From CAIRYW01 sp964555825 (lineage in GTDB: Bacteria; Patescibacteriota; Minisyncoccia; Phycocordibacterales; CAIRYW01): DNA of 11,507 nucleotides. Shown here in pieces: positions 1 to 7,106 of the stretch (within the stretch, counting starts at the first letter, position 1; every line of letters starts with the position of its first letter). Where the stretch lies: assembly GCA_964555825.1 (NCBI GenBank), contig CAZKTY010000026.1, positions 1-11,507 of the forward strand, written 5' to 3'. Under the pieces are notes generated by a model that ran no database searches, was not told the origin of the DNA, and was given only the letters and a program-made list of their open reading frames with translations. The translations under genes were made by a program, and so were the position numbers.

Positions 1-27
1 AATTAATAGATATAAATTTGATCAAGT

Positions 28-483
28 ATGTTAACTATTGAAAGAAGGATCGCTACTGCCGTAATTTTTTCCAAAGATAAGAAAATATTCCAAGGACAAA
101 AAGATCCGTCAAAAGGTGGAGTTTATAGAGATGGTTATTGGCATATCCCAGGCGGAGGAATAGAAGAGGGAGAGACTGTCGAGCAGGCTTTGATCAGAGA
201 GATCAGCGAGGAGACAGGTATTGATATACGAAACATTCCTTTTTCACTTATTGCTGATCAGGGAACTGGAGAGTCTGAAAAGATCATGCCTGACGGGGAA
301 ACAGTAAATGTAAAAATGAGATTTTATGAATATGAGATATCTCTTCCTTTTGATTCAACAGATATAGAGGTTCATTTGAATGATGATCTTGTAGTGTATA
401 GATGGACTGATCCAAAAGAATTGAAAGATCTGAAATTGACTCCTCCTTCTATAAAACTTTTTACTAAGATGGGATTTTTGTAG
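28..483 (+). CDS. Nudix (MutT-family) hydrolase
   Basis: This 151-residue protein is a single-domain Nudix hydrolase, a family that cleaves nucleoside diphosphates linked to another group, such as damaged dNTPs, NDP-sugars or dinucleotides. The full Nudix box G-x5-E-x7-REUxEExGU is present at residues 43-65, with G43, E49, R57, E58, E61, E62 and G64, so the Mg-binding glutamates are intact. It follows the usual YWHIPGGG strand at 37-44. The length is normal for a stand-alone member. An in-frame TGA at 19-21 rules out a longer start. There is no Shine-Dalgarno sequence, but TATAAA at 11-16 could be a -10 box giving a very short leader. The stop is TAG. It is separated from the next gene by 93 bases, so it is probably transcribed alone or ends an operon entering from the left. 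The substrate cannot be read from the sequence. Confidence 0.93.
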   Translation: MLTIERRIATAVIFSKDKKIFQGQKDPSKGGVYRDGYWHIPGGGIEEGETVEQALIREISEETGIDIRNIPFSLIADQGTGESEKIMPDGETVNVKMRFYEYEISLPFDSTDIEVHLNDDLVVYRWTDPKELKDLKLTPPSIKLFTKMGFL

Positions 484-576
484 GATTTACACCAAAATAA
501 ATATCTATACGTATCTCTCAATGTAGGCAAATATTGAAGAACAATTATAAAAAATATTTTAATTTAAATAGATATT

Positions 577-1077
577 ATGAGAAATAATTTTAGGTTCAAA
601 GCAGTTGTTGCTGTGATACTTGCTGGTCTGATAGTTTTTGTTATTTTCGTCTTTTTGCCAAAAAAAGAAACAACTGTAGATAATAATTCTCAACAAAATA
701 CTGTTCCTGTCGCAACAAAAGAAATGATCCAAGGTCAAAGCAGTGATCTTTCAACAAAGAAGATCGTAAGTGGAAATTCTTCTTACAAAGATGGTTCCTA
801 TTCTGCAACAGGAAGCTATGGATCGCCTGCAGGTACGGAAAGTGTAAAGGTCACTTTAGCTTTGAAAAATGGGATAATTGAGAGTGCTGATGTTGTCGGA
901 GAGGCGAATGACCATACCTCAAAAAGATATCAGGATATGTTCATTTCAAATTATAAGCAATATGTTGTTGGAAAAAATATTGACTCTGTAAATTTAGATA
1001 AGATCTCCGGGTCTTCTTTAACTCCTGTCGGTTTCAACAATGCTGTCGCTAAAATAAGAACTGAGGCTCAAGCTTAA
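577..1077 (+). CDS. membrane-anchored FMN-binding domain protein (covalent flavin carrier)
   Basis: This 166-residue protein has a short basic N-terminus, one hydrophobic segment at about residues 8-28, a polar Ser/Thr/Gln-rich linker to about 68, and a C-terminal FMN_bind-type domain at about 69-163. Family members carry FMN covalently on a Thr or Ser in a (S/T)GA(S/T) motif and pass electrons outside the cytoplasmic membrane (NqrC, RnfG and relatives). Here the motif region reads DKISGSSLTPVGFNNAV (141-157), so S147 is the likely attachment residue, with Ser replacing the usual Ala before it. The topology is probably N-in with the flavin domain outside. The gene starts a three-gene cassette: the stop (TAA, then a second TAA) lies 4 bases before an apbE-like gene, which strongly supports the flavin assignment. 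No clear Shine-Dalgarno is seen. The electron donor and acceptor are unknown. Confidence 0.85.
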   Translation: MRNNFRFKAVVAVILAGLIVFVIFVFLPKKETTVDNNSQQNTVPVATKEMIQGQSSDLSTKKIVSGNSSYKDGSYSATGSYGSPAGTESVKVTLALKNGIIESADVVGEANDHTSKRYQDMFISNYKQYVVGKNIDSVNLDKISGSSLTPVGFNNAVAKIRTEAQA

Positions 1078-1081
1078 TAAA

Positions 1082-1960
1082 ATGGCATCAAAGTTTTCTT
1101 TTGATGGGATTGGAACAAAGTGGGTGATCGATATTCATGAGGATCTTTCAGATGAAAAAGAATATGAATTACTCACTTTGATAAAAGATAGGATCAATAT
1201 TTTTGATATGACCTATTCGAGATTTCGTGAAGATTCTTGGATAAGCAGACTCTCAAAAGGGGCTGGAAAATATGATCTTCCTCTCGATGCTGAGCCGATA
1301 TTTTCTATGTATAGAGACCTTTACGATGTTACTGGTGGCCTTGTTACTCCTCTCATTGGAAAGGTTCTCGTGGATGCAGGTTATGACAAAAAATATTCAC
1401 TGAAACAATCTATTCCTCTTGAAGTTCCTCCTTCATGGGATGATGTTATCATCTATGAACCTCCTTTTATCACGATGAAAAGACCTGCTATTTTGGACTT
1501 TGGTGCTTTGGGAAAAGGTTATCTTATAGATATTGTAGGAGAGATATTACAGAAAAATTCAATTAAAAATTTTACGATAGATGCTGGTGGAGATATTCTG
1601 TACAAGAATAATTTAGGTAGACCAATACGTGTAGGGTTAGAACATCCAGAAGATCTTAGTAAGGTCATTGGAGTAGTCCAGATAAAAGATCAAAGTATTG
1701 CAGGATCTTCAGGAAATAGGAGGAAGTGGGGAAAGTTCACCCATATTATTGATCCAAAAACACTTGTTTCCCCAAAAAATATCTTAGGATTATGGGTGAT
1801 CGCTGATAAAGCGATCTTGGCTGATGGAATTGCGACTGGACTATTTTTTACTCCAGCCAAAGCTCTCATGAAGAAATACAGATTTGAATATATTATCTTG
1901 TATTCAGATCATTCAGTTGAGAGGTCTGATCTTTTAGGTAATGTGTTAGAACTTTATTAA
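1082..1960 (+). CDS. apbE: ApbE-like FAD:protein FMN transferase
   Basis: ApbE enzymes use FAD to attach FMN through a phosphoester bond to Thr/Ser of FMN_bind domains, in a Mg-dependent reaction. This 292-residue protein carries the family hallmarks in order: GTKW (11-14), YSRFREDS (45-52), DFGALGKGYLID (139-150), DAGGD (167-171), the HIIDPKT motif (221-227), and the metal-binding DGIAT (248-252). It is about the length of the mature enzyme. Many ApbE proteins are exported lipoproteins, but this one has no signal peptide: the upstream frame hits TAA at 1055-1057, leaving only eight possible extra codons. It should therefore be cytoplasmic unless exported some other way. The preceding gene, 4 bases upstream, encodes the obvious substrate, and a DoxX-like gene follows after 18 bases, so the three are probably one operon. 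Confidence 0.92.
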   Translation: MASKFSFDGIGTKWVIDIHEDLSDEKEYELLTLIKDRINIFDMTYSRFREDSWISRLSKGAGKYDLPLDAEPIFSMYRDLYDVTGGLVTPLIGKVLVDAGYDKKYSLKQSIPLEVPPSWDDVIIYEPPFITMKRPAILDFGALGKGYLIDIVGEILQKNSIKNFTIDAGGDILYKNNLGRPIRVGLEHPEDLSKVIGVVQIKDQSIAGSSGNRRKWGKFTHIIDPKTLVSPKNILGLWVIADKAILADGIATGLFFTPAKALMKKYRFEYIILYSDHSVERSDLLGNVLELY

Positions 1961-1978
1961 TAAATAATTATATTGAAT

Positions 1979-2359
1979 ATGAATGATATTAAATTAAAAA
2001 AGATAGCCCCAGTTCTTCTTCGATTGAGTATGAGTATTATTATTCTTTGGTTCGGATATCAACAGATAGTTGATGCAAATTCATGGCTAGGTTTTCTTCC
2101 TCCTTGGACAACTTCGCTTCCGATCAGTCAAATAGATCTTATCTATTTGAACGGAACATTTGAGATCGTCTTTGGGATATTCCTGCTTTTAGGATTCTAT
2201 ACCCGTTTTGCAGCTGTTATGCTTGCTCTTCATCTTTTCGATATTACTTATACTGTTGGTTATGATGCCATTGGAGTAAGAGATATGGGTTTAGCAATGA
2301 GTACATTGGTTGTGTTCTTTTATGGAGCAGATTCTCTTTCTGTTGATAAGATATTTTAA
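1979..2359 (+). CDS. DoxX-family integral membrane protein
   Basis: This 126-residue protein has four predicted membrane helices, at about residues 9-27, 54-72, 75-93 and 100-116 counted from the ATG at 1979. It shows the DoxX pattern: an N-terminal helix with an Arg (LLRLSMSIIILWFGYQQI), a second helix NGTFEIVFGIFLLLGFYTR, and a last helix introduced by GVRDMGLAMS. DoxX relatives include the small subunit of thiosulfate:quinone oxidoreductase and many membrane proteins of uncertain redox role. A TTG two codons upstream (1973) is a possible start, but the ATG is preferred. It is third in the cassette with the FMN-binding protein and ApbE, 18 bases after the apbE stop, which suggests a membrane redox role coupled to the flavin protein. 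That role is inference. A terminator-like hairpin follows directly. Confidence 0.85.
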   Translation: MNDIKLKKIAPVLLRLSMSIIILWFGYQQIVDANSWLGFLPPWTTSLPISQIDLIYLNGTFEIVFGIFLLLGFYTRFAAVMLALHLFDITYTVGYDAIGVRDMGLAMSTLVVFFYGADSLSVDKIF

Positions 2360-2388
2360 AATTAGCCTTTTTTGATATGGCTATTTTT
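2358..2388 (+). terminator. candidate intrinsic terminator after the doxX-like gene
   Basis: The arms AAAATTAGCC (2358-2367) and GGCTATTTTT (2379-2388) pair over ten positions with one T-T mismatch around an 11-base loop, and the 3' arm itself ends in five T. The hairpin begins inside the doxX stop codon and lies just before the mltG promoter-like element, so it plausibly ends the flavin cassette transcript. The stem is AT-rich apart from the AGCC/GGCT core, so its strength is uncertain. Confidence 0.5.
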
Positions 2389-2419
2389 GAATAGTAAAGA
2401 AATCTAGTCGATTTTGTTG

Positions 2420-2425
2420 TAATAT
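2420..2425 (+). promoter_or_regulatory. -10 element for mltG, leaderless spacing
   Basis: TAATAT, preceded by TG at 2418-2419, ends 6 bases before the mltG ATG at 2432. Transcription starting about 7 bases past the box would begin at or beside the A of ATG. No convincing -35 hexamer is seen at normal spacing and no Shine-Dalgarno is present. The same nine bases, TGTAATATA, recur before the MYG1-family gene at 6191-6199. Confidence 0.5.
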
Positions 2426-2431
2426 AGCAAT

Positions 2432-3523
2432 ATGAATCTTTCTAATAGATACAAAATTTTACTTCTTGGTTTACTAATAATTATTCTTGCTGTTTTTGCT
2501 AGTTTTTATTTTTCCCATAAAAAGAACAATGTGTCTGGATCTCCTCAACCAACTGTAACTTCTCAACCTGCTCCTGCTCCTTCTTTGGTGAAGGAAGTCG
2601 AGATTGCCACTTCAACTCAAGATAAAGTTTTGGCTGAAGAAAAAGCTTTGATCGGGACTGATGGTTTTATTGTTGGTTTGAATGGAACTTCTACTGATAA
2701 AGTGGCAAGTGATCTTTTAGATCAGGGATTTATTCAAGATAAAGATGGTTTTATTAAGGCTTTCAATTCTCCTAATGTTCTACCTGGAGCTTATAAGTTG
2801 TCTAAGGATTTTTCTGTTTCCGATGTTGCAAAAGCTTTGAAGGGAAAGCCTTATATGAAATGGGTAGTTGTTCCTCCTGGACTTCGAAAAGAAGAGATAG
2901 CGACACTTCTCCAAAATGCTTTGGGATGGACGGCCAGCCAAAAGAAGAAATTCATTACTGTCGATACTACAGCAAATAGTGACTACATCGAAGGTGTATA
3001 TTTTCCAGATACATATCTTATTCCTGTAGCTGAATCAACGAGTGATGTTGCCAAACGTCTTATCTCAAAATTCAATGAGAATTTCTCTGGCTATATAACT
3101 GGTTTTAATGCTGAAAATATAAAATGGACCACAGCTCTTACAATGGCTTCTATTGTTCAAAGGGAAGCTTCTGGTTCAGCTGACATGCCTCTGATCGCTG
3201 GAATTCTTTGGAATAGGCTAGATCAAGGTATGCCTCTTGATGTTGATGCTACTTTGCAATATTTAAGAGGAGATGTCGGTAAAGGTTGGTGGGCACCGAT
3301 CTCTACAGCTGATAAGAAGATAGATTCTCCATATAATACATATATGCACAAAGGACTTCCTCCTCATCCTATTTCAAACCCAGGAATTGCGGCTATAGAA
3401 GCTACTCTTAATCCTACAAAGACAGATTGTTTGTATTATCTTCATGATAGTAGTCGTGTCACTCATTGTGCAGCTACTTATGATGAGCATCTTCAAAATA
3501 TTGAGACATATTTGAAGAACTAA
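2432..3523 (+). CDS. mltG: endolytic murein transglycosylase MltG (YceG family)
   Basis: MltG is a membrane-anchored lytic transglycosylase that cuts nascent peptidoglycan strands, probably ending glycan polymerisation. This 363-residue protein has one N-terminal membrane segment (about 8-28), a Pro/Ser/Thr-rich extracytoplasmic linker (about 35-55), a small LysM-like region (about 75-145), and the YceG catalytic domain (about 145-360). Family motifs are clear: EGVYFPDTY (187-195), ASIVQREA (239-246) with E245 as the catalytic glutamate, NRLDQGMPLDVDATLQY (261-277), and YNTYMHKGLPPHPISNPG (301-318). The length is typical. It stands alone between a hairpin after doxX and a new promoter before the next gene. 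No catalytic residue appears missing, so it should be active in wall synthesis. Confidence 0.95.
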   Translation: MNLSNRYKILLLGLLIIILAVFASFYFSHKKNNVSGSPQPTVTSQPAPAPSLVKEVEIATSTQDKVLAEEKALIGTDGFIVGLNGTSTDKVASDLLDQGFIQDKDGFIKAFNSPNVLPGAYKLSKDFSVSDVAKALKGKPYMKWVVVPPGLRKEEIATLLQNALGWTASQKKKFITVDTTANSDYIEGVYFPDTYLIPVAESTSDVAKRLISKFNENFSGYITGFNAENIKWTTALTMASIVQREASGSADMPLIAGILWNRLDQGMPLDVDATLQYLRGDVGKGWWAPISTADKKIDSPYNTYMHKGLPPHPISNPGIAAIEATLNPTKTDCLYYLHDSSRVTHCAATYDEHLQNIETYLKN

Positions 3524-3544
3524 TTTCAAACTAATATAGCTTGT

Positions 3545-3574
3545 TTGTCTAAAAGTGTGTATTAGGGTTATAAT
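3545..3574 (+). promoter_or_regulatory. promoter for the AI-2E-family permease unit
   Basis: A perfect TATAAT at 3569-3574 is paired with a weaker -35, TTGTCT (3545-3550), at 18-base spacing. The -10 box ends exactly 6 bases before the ATG at 3581, the same spacing as at mltG, which predicts an essentially leaderless mRNA. No Shine-Dalgarno is present. This is the best promoter match in the window. Confidence 0.65.
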
Positions 3575-3580
3575 TTAAGC

Positions 3581-4636
3581 ATGAAAGAAAAGAAATTGGA
3601 GATATATCTGTTTTTCATCCTATTGGCAATTGCTTTTTATCTTACTTTCTCTATCTTAGCTCCTTATCTGCAGGTATTATTTTTAGCCCTTGTTTTGGCT
3701 ATTGTCTTTGAGCCTGTCAACAAAAGAATACAAAAATTAATGGGGAAGTGGCATTCTGTTGCTGCATTTATCACATTACTTTTTGTGATAATTATTGTTT
3801 TGCTTCCTTTTATCCTTTATGGGATGGCTTTATCAGGAGAGATAAGAAATCTTTATACCTCTTTCTTTACGTCTAGCGATTCAACTGACTGGATCACGAT
3901 AGTGACAACAAATGCAAATAATTTTGTCCAAGCCCATTCTCCTTTCGGATATCAAACTCCTGCTTTTGACACTGCACAAACTCAGGATTATTTGTTTTCT
4001 ATATTTGCATGGGTCAGAGGACATTTTGGAGATATCTTTTCTGGTTTTACGAAATTCTTTCTGGATCTTTTCCTTCTTCTTGTTTCTTCATACTTTATCT
4101 TACGTGACGGTGAGGTTCTCAAAAAATTTGTTATAGCAATAAGTCCATTTGAGGATGAGAGGGATGAGCAGATCTTGATGAGACTTAAGACAGCAATAAT
4201 GTCTGTGGTTAAAGGATCATTATTTATTTCTTTGGTACAAGGATTTCTTACTGGATTAGGATTTTATATCTTTGGTGTTCCTTCTGCTTTGCTCTGGGGA
4301 GGTGTTGCTGCATTAGCCTCTCTTGTTCCAAGTATTGGAACTTCTTTGGTGATCGTTCCTGGTATCATTTATCTTTTCATAACTGGACAGACCGCCAGTT
4401 GGGTGGGTCTATTGATCTGGAGCATTATGTCAGTCTCGTTCATAGATAATATCCTTGCTTCATACTTGGTTGGGAAAGGGGCAAGAGTTCATCCTCTTTT
4501 GGTCCTTCTTTCTGCTCTCGGTGGAATAGGATATTTTGGTCCTCTTGGATTTATTTTTGGTCCAGTAATTATTAGCTTCCTTTTTGCTTTGTTTGATATA
4601 TACAAGACAATTCTAGTTAAGGAAGTATCTAAATAA
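3581..4636 (+). CDS. AI-2E/PerM-family (TqsA-like) membrane transporter
   Basis: This 351-residue polytopic membrane protein belongs to the AI-2E transporter family (UPF0118; includes E. coli TqsA and PerM). It has paired N-terminal helices (about 8-47), a helix at about 60-84, a soluble stretch (about 85-150) and a C-terminal helical bundle (about 155-340). Family signatures are GVPSALLWGGVAALASLVP followed by SIG (232-253), FIDNILASYLVGKG (287-300), and HPLLVLLSALGG through GPLGFIFGP (304-328). Substrates differ among members and include quorum-signal export and Na+/H+ antiport, so the substrate here is unknown. It opens a transcription unit with its own TATAAT box, and only 13 bases separate it from the ABC ATPase gene, so the three transport genes are probably co-transcribed. 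Confidence 0.9.
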   Translation: MKEKKLEIYLFFILLAIAFYLTFSILAPYLQVLFLALVLAIVFEPVNKRIQKLMGKWHSVAAFITLLFVIIIVLLPFILYGMALSGEIRNLYTSFFTSSDSTDWITIVTTNANNFVQAHSPFGYQTPAFDTAQTQDYLFSIFAWVRGHFGDIFSGFTKFFLDLFLLLVSSYFILRDGEVLKKFVIAISPFEDERDEQILMRLKTAIMSVVKGSLFISLVQGFLTGLGFYIFGVPSALLWGGVAALASLVPSIGTSLVIVPGIIYLFITGQTASWVGLLIWSIMSVSFIDNILASYLVGKGARVHPLLVLLSALGGIGYFGPLGFIFGPVIISFLFALFDIYKTILVKEVSK

Positions 4637-4649
4637 GTCTATTCATTTT

Positions 4650-5393
4650 ATGGCAAATGTAATTGAGACTAAAGATCTTGTGAAGAATTTTGGTGGCTTT
4701 TGTGCAGTTAATGGTCTTTCTCTGAATATTGAAGAAGGAAAGATAACAGCTCTTCTTGGTCCTAATGGTGCGGGAAAAACGACTACGATCCAGATGATCC
4801 TAGATCTTATAACTCCTACAAGCGGTACTATCAAGATCTTTGGTATGGAAATGAAGAATGATCGCGAGAAGATCTTAAGTCAGGTCAATTTTTCATCTCC
4901 ATACGTTGCTTTGCCTACTAATCTTAAGGTTATCGAAAATCTAAAAACATTCGCAAGACTCTATGAGGTAAAGGATGTGAACAAAAAGATAAATGAACTC
5001 GTAGATTTTTTTATGATCAGAGATCTTCTTCCAAAGATGACCTCAGAACTTTCGACCGGACAATTAACTCGAGTCAATCTGACCAAAGCTCTTCTTAACG
5101 ATCCTAAACTTTTGCTTTTAGATGAACCAACTTCATCTCTGGATCCAGATATTGCTGACAGAACGAGAAAACTTTTAAAGAAGATCCAATTGGAACGAAA
5201 TGTTACCATTCTTTACACATCTCATAATATGGAAGAGATAGCAGAGCTTTGTGAGCATGTTATTTTCATTAACAAAGGAAAGTTCAAGGACGAGGGGACA
5301 CCTCAGGAATTGATCAAAAAATATGGTCGTAAAGATCTAAATGAAGTATTTCTTTCTATCGCAAGAGGGGAAGATAACGAAAAAAATATATGA
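4650..5393 (+). CDS. ABC transporter ATP-binding protein (ABC-2 exporter type)
   Basis: This 247-residue nucleotide-binding subunit drives an ABC-2 exporter with the permease encoded next. Walker A is GPNGAGKT (37-44), the signature is LSTGQ (134-138, usual LSGGQ), Walker B is LLLLDEP (154-160) with E159 as catalytic glutamate, the D-loop is SSLD (162-165), and the switch histidine is H192. The Q-loop region is unusual: it reads VNFSSPYVALPTNLKV (79-94), and no Gln or Glu sits where the loop normally has one. The gene ends with TGA inside the overlap ATGA (5390-5393), which couples its translation to the permease. The subfamily resembles drug, polysaccharide or daunorubicin-type exporters; the substrate is unknown. 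Confidence 0.93.
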   Translation: MANVIETKDLVKNFGGFCAVNGLSLNIEEGKITALLGPNGAGKTTTIQMILDLITPTSGTIKIFGMEMKNDREKILSQVNFSSPYVALPTNLKVIENLKTFARLYEVKDVNKKINELVDFFMIRDLLPKMTSELSTGQLTRVNLTKALLNDPKLLLLDEPTSSLDPDIADRTRKLLKKIQLERNVTILYTSHNMEEIAELCEHVIFINKGKFKDEGTPQELIKKYGRKDLNEVFLSIARGEDNEKNI

Positions 5394-6178
5394 GTTTTGG
5401 AAGAATAAAAGCATTGGTCATAAGGCATTTGTATCTTTATCAGAGGAGTCTTCCTCGCTTGATGGATGTATTCTTTTGGCCGACTATGGATCTGTTGGTG
5501 TGGGGATTTTTAAGTGTATATTTAGAAAAACTCAGTCTTGGAAATGTGAATATTATCTCAGTGCTTCTCGGAGCTGTTATTTTTTGGGGAATGCTTCAGC
5601 AGTCTCAAGGTTCGGTATCTACTACTTTCCTTGAAGACGTGTGGGAGAAGAATTTTTTGAATCTATTTGTGACTCCTCTTTCTATTTCTGAATTTCTGGT
5701 TGCGACTGTTTGTTTGGTGATGATAAGGGTTGTCCTAGGTCTTGTTGTTATTTCGCTTTTAGCGATCATTTTCTATCAATTCAATATATTTGTCCTAGGT
5801 CTTGCTGTTATTCCATTTCTTTTCAATCTTATTTTATTTGGATGCACCTTGGGCTTTCTTATTACTGTTGTGATCTTTAGATATGGAACATCAGCCCAAG
5901 TCCTTGCTTTTGGATTCATATTTTTGATCCAGCCTTTTTCTGCGGTGTTCTACCCGTTGTCAGCTTTACCTCAGTCAGTTCAATTTGTTGCTTATTTTCT
6001 GCCATCAACATATGTTTTTGAGGGAATGAGACAGCTTATAAACCAAGGAACTTTTAATGGTACATATGCCTTGTATTCTCTCGCTATAAATATCGTTTAT
6101 TTAGCTTTGGTAATAGTACTCTTTTATGCTGTCTTTGGATGGGTAAAAAAGAAGGGTCTGCTTCTGAAATTAGATTAA
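5390..6178 (+). CDS. ABC-2 type transporter permease
   Basis: This 262-residue membrane protein is the permease partner of the overlapping ATPase gene. It shows the ABC-2 layout: an N-terminal amphipathic connecting helix (about 4-25), about six membrane helices (about 27-44, 54-70, 104-128, 132-162, 169-187, 230-250), a cytoplasmic coupling segment, LEDVWEKNFLNLFVTPLS (81-98), and the typical segment after the fifth helix, FYPLSALPQSVQFVAYFLPS (187-206). Its start codon lies within the ATPase stop (ATGA), indicating translational coupling. A 23-base near-perfect repeat encodes VLGLVVI and VLGLAVI twenty residues apart (115-121 and 135-141). One half-size permease with one ATPase suggests a homodimeric permease in the full transporter. 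Confidence 0.92.
   Translation: MSFGRIKALVIRHLYLYQRSLPRLMDVFFWPTMDLLVWGFLSVYLEKLSLGNVNIISVLLGAVIFWGMLQQSQGSVSTTFLEDVWEKNFLNLFVTPLSISEFLVATVCLVMIRVVLGLVVISLLAIIFYQFNIFVLGLAVIPFLFNLILFGCTLGFLITVVIFRYGTSAQVLAFGFIFLIQPFSAVFYPLSALPQSVQFVAYFLPSTYVFEGMRQLINQGTFNGTYALYSLAINIVYLALVIVLFYAVFGWVKKKGLLLKLD
5730..5812 (+). repeat. 23-bp direct repeat inside the ABC-2 permease gene
   Basis: Positions 5730-5752 and 5790-5812 match at 22 of 23 bases and share the core TGTCCTAGGTCTTG. The copies are exactly 60 bases apart, so they are in frame and encode VLGLVVI and VLGLAVI in two neighbouring membrane helices. Similarity does not extend beyond the 23 bases. Confidence 0.85.
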
Positions 6179-6192
6179 AGTAGAGAATACTG

Positions 6193-6198
6193 TAATAT
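6193..6198 (+). promoter_or_regulatory. -10 element for the MYG1-obg unit
   Basis: TAATAT, preceded by TG, ends 7 bases before the ATG at 6206, inside the 27-base gap after the permease gene. It is the same TGTAATATA string as before mltG. No clear -35 or Shine-Dalgarno is seen, so this would be a near-leaderless start. Confidence 0.45.
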
Positions 6199-6205
6199 AT
6201 AGATA

Positions 6206-7102
6206 ATGTTCAGAAAGAAGAAAATCATGACCCATAATGGAAGTTTTCATGCAGATGATGTATTTGCTGTGGCTACGATCGAATTGGTATATCCAAAAGA
6301 GAGATTTGAAGTCGTCAGGACACGCGACGAAGCAAGGATAAATAATGGAGATTTTGTCGTAGATGTTGGCAGGATATATGATGAGAATACCTTGCGTTTT
6401 GATCATCATCAGGAAGGAGGAGCTGGAAAGAGAGAGAGTGGAATTCCTTATGCCTCGTTCGGACTAGTCTGGAAAAAATTCGGAGAGAAACTTTGTGGAA
6501 AAGACCAGTCAGAAATAATTGATAAGAGTTTGGTCTCTTTCATTGATGCTGGAGATAATGGTGTAGATCTGGTGGAAGAAAAAAAAGGAGTAAGTAATTT
6601 TTCTATTTCTTCTCTTGTTTCAGTGTTTAATTCGACAAGTCTGGAAAAAGATAATAACGATAGAACCTTTTTGGAATTAGTTGAACTAGCAAAGAAGACG
6701 ATCAAAAGAGAGATCGCGATCTCTGAGGAGTATGTCTTTGGGGAAAAAAAAATAAAAGAAGCATATGAGAGTGCAGAGGATAAAAGATTGATAATTTTAA
6801 ATGAGCAGATAGACAAGATAATATTGAATGATGTTCTGCAGAGATTTCCAGAAGTTTTATTCGTTATACACCCATATCACAAATTAGGTTCTGCTGTCAG
6901 AGCTGTTAGAAAGAATTCTTCGAGCTTTGAAAGTCGAAAGAAATTACCAGAGGCTTGGGCAGGAAAAACAGGAGAAGAACTTCAGAAAATAACAGGAGTG
7001 AGTGATGCTATCTTCTGTCATAATGCTCGTTTCGTAGCAAATGCAAAAAGCATGGAAGGAGCACTTAAATTAGCGAAGATCGCTTTAGAAACTAACGAAT
7101 AA
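6206..7102 (+). CDS. MYG1-family metal-dependent nuclease (DHH-like)
   Basis: This 298-residue protein belongs to the MYG1 family (UPF0160), related to DHH phosphoesterases. Human MYG1 is reported to be a 3'-5' RNA exonuclease. The metal-site motifs are visible: THNGSFHADDVFA (9-21), VVDVGRIYD (51-59), FDHH (65-68) and FIDAGDNG (112-119). The C-terminal family block is also present: LPEAWAGKTGEEL (247-259) and CHNARFVANAKSMEGALKLA (271-290). The length is close to the usual 300-340. The ATG at 6206 fits the -10 spacing; an internal ATG at 6227 would remove only seven residues and leave the first motif intact. The gene is only 4 bases from obg, so the two are very probably one operon, linking a possible RNA nuclease to ribosome assembly. 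The substrate in bacteria is not established. Confidence 0.93.
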   Translation: MFRKKKIMTHNGSFHADDVFAVATIELVYPKERFEVVRTRDEARINNGDFVVDVGRIYDENTLRFDHHQEGGAGKRESGIPYASFGLVWKKFGEKLCGKDQSEIIDKSLVSFIDAGDNGVDLVEEKKGVSNFSISSLVSVFNSTSLEKDNNDRTFLELVELAKKTIKREIAISEEYVFGEKKIKEAYESAEDKRLIILNEQIDKIILNDVLQRFPEVLFVIHPYHKLGSAVRAVRKNSSSFESRKKLPEAWAGKTGEELQKITGVSDAIFCHNARFVANAKSMEGALKLAKIALETNE

Positions 7103-7106
7103 ATAC

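Noticed and set aside
551..560. AAAATATTTT palindrome before the FMN-binding protein gene
   Set aside because: A ten-base A/T-only palindrome is expected by chance in such AT-rich intergenic DNA, and it leaves no room for a loop.
1973..1978. TTG at 1973 as start of the DoxX-like gene
   Set aside because: An ATG lies two codons downstream and neither has a Shine-Dalgarno, so the ATG at 1979 is preferred. The difference is only two residues.
3531..3565. CTAATA...TATTAG inverted repeat after mltG
   Set aside because: Only six A/T-rich pairs with a 23-base loop and no T-run after it, so it does not qualify as a terminator.
5364..5372. GAGGGGAAG as a Shine-Dalgarno for the ABC permease
   Set aside because: It lies about 18 bases from the ATG at 5390, too far for a normal Shine-Dalgarno, and is within ATPase coding sequence; coupling through the ATGA overlap explains initiation better.
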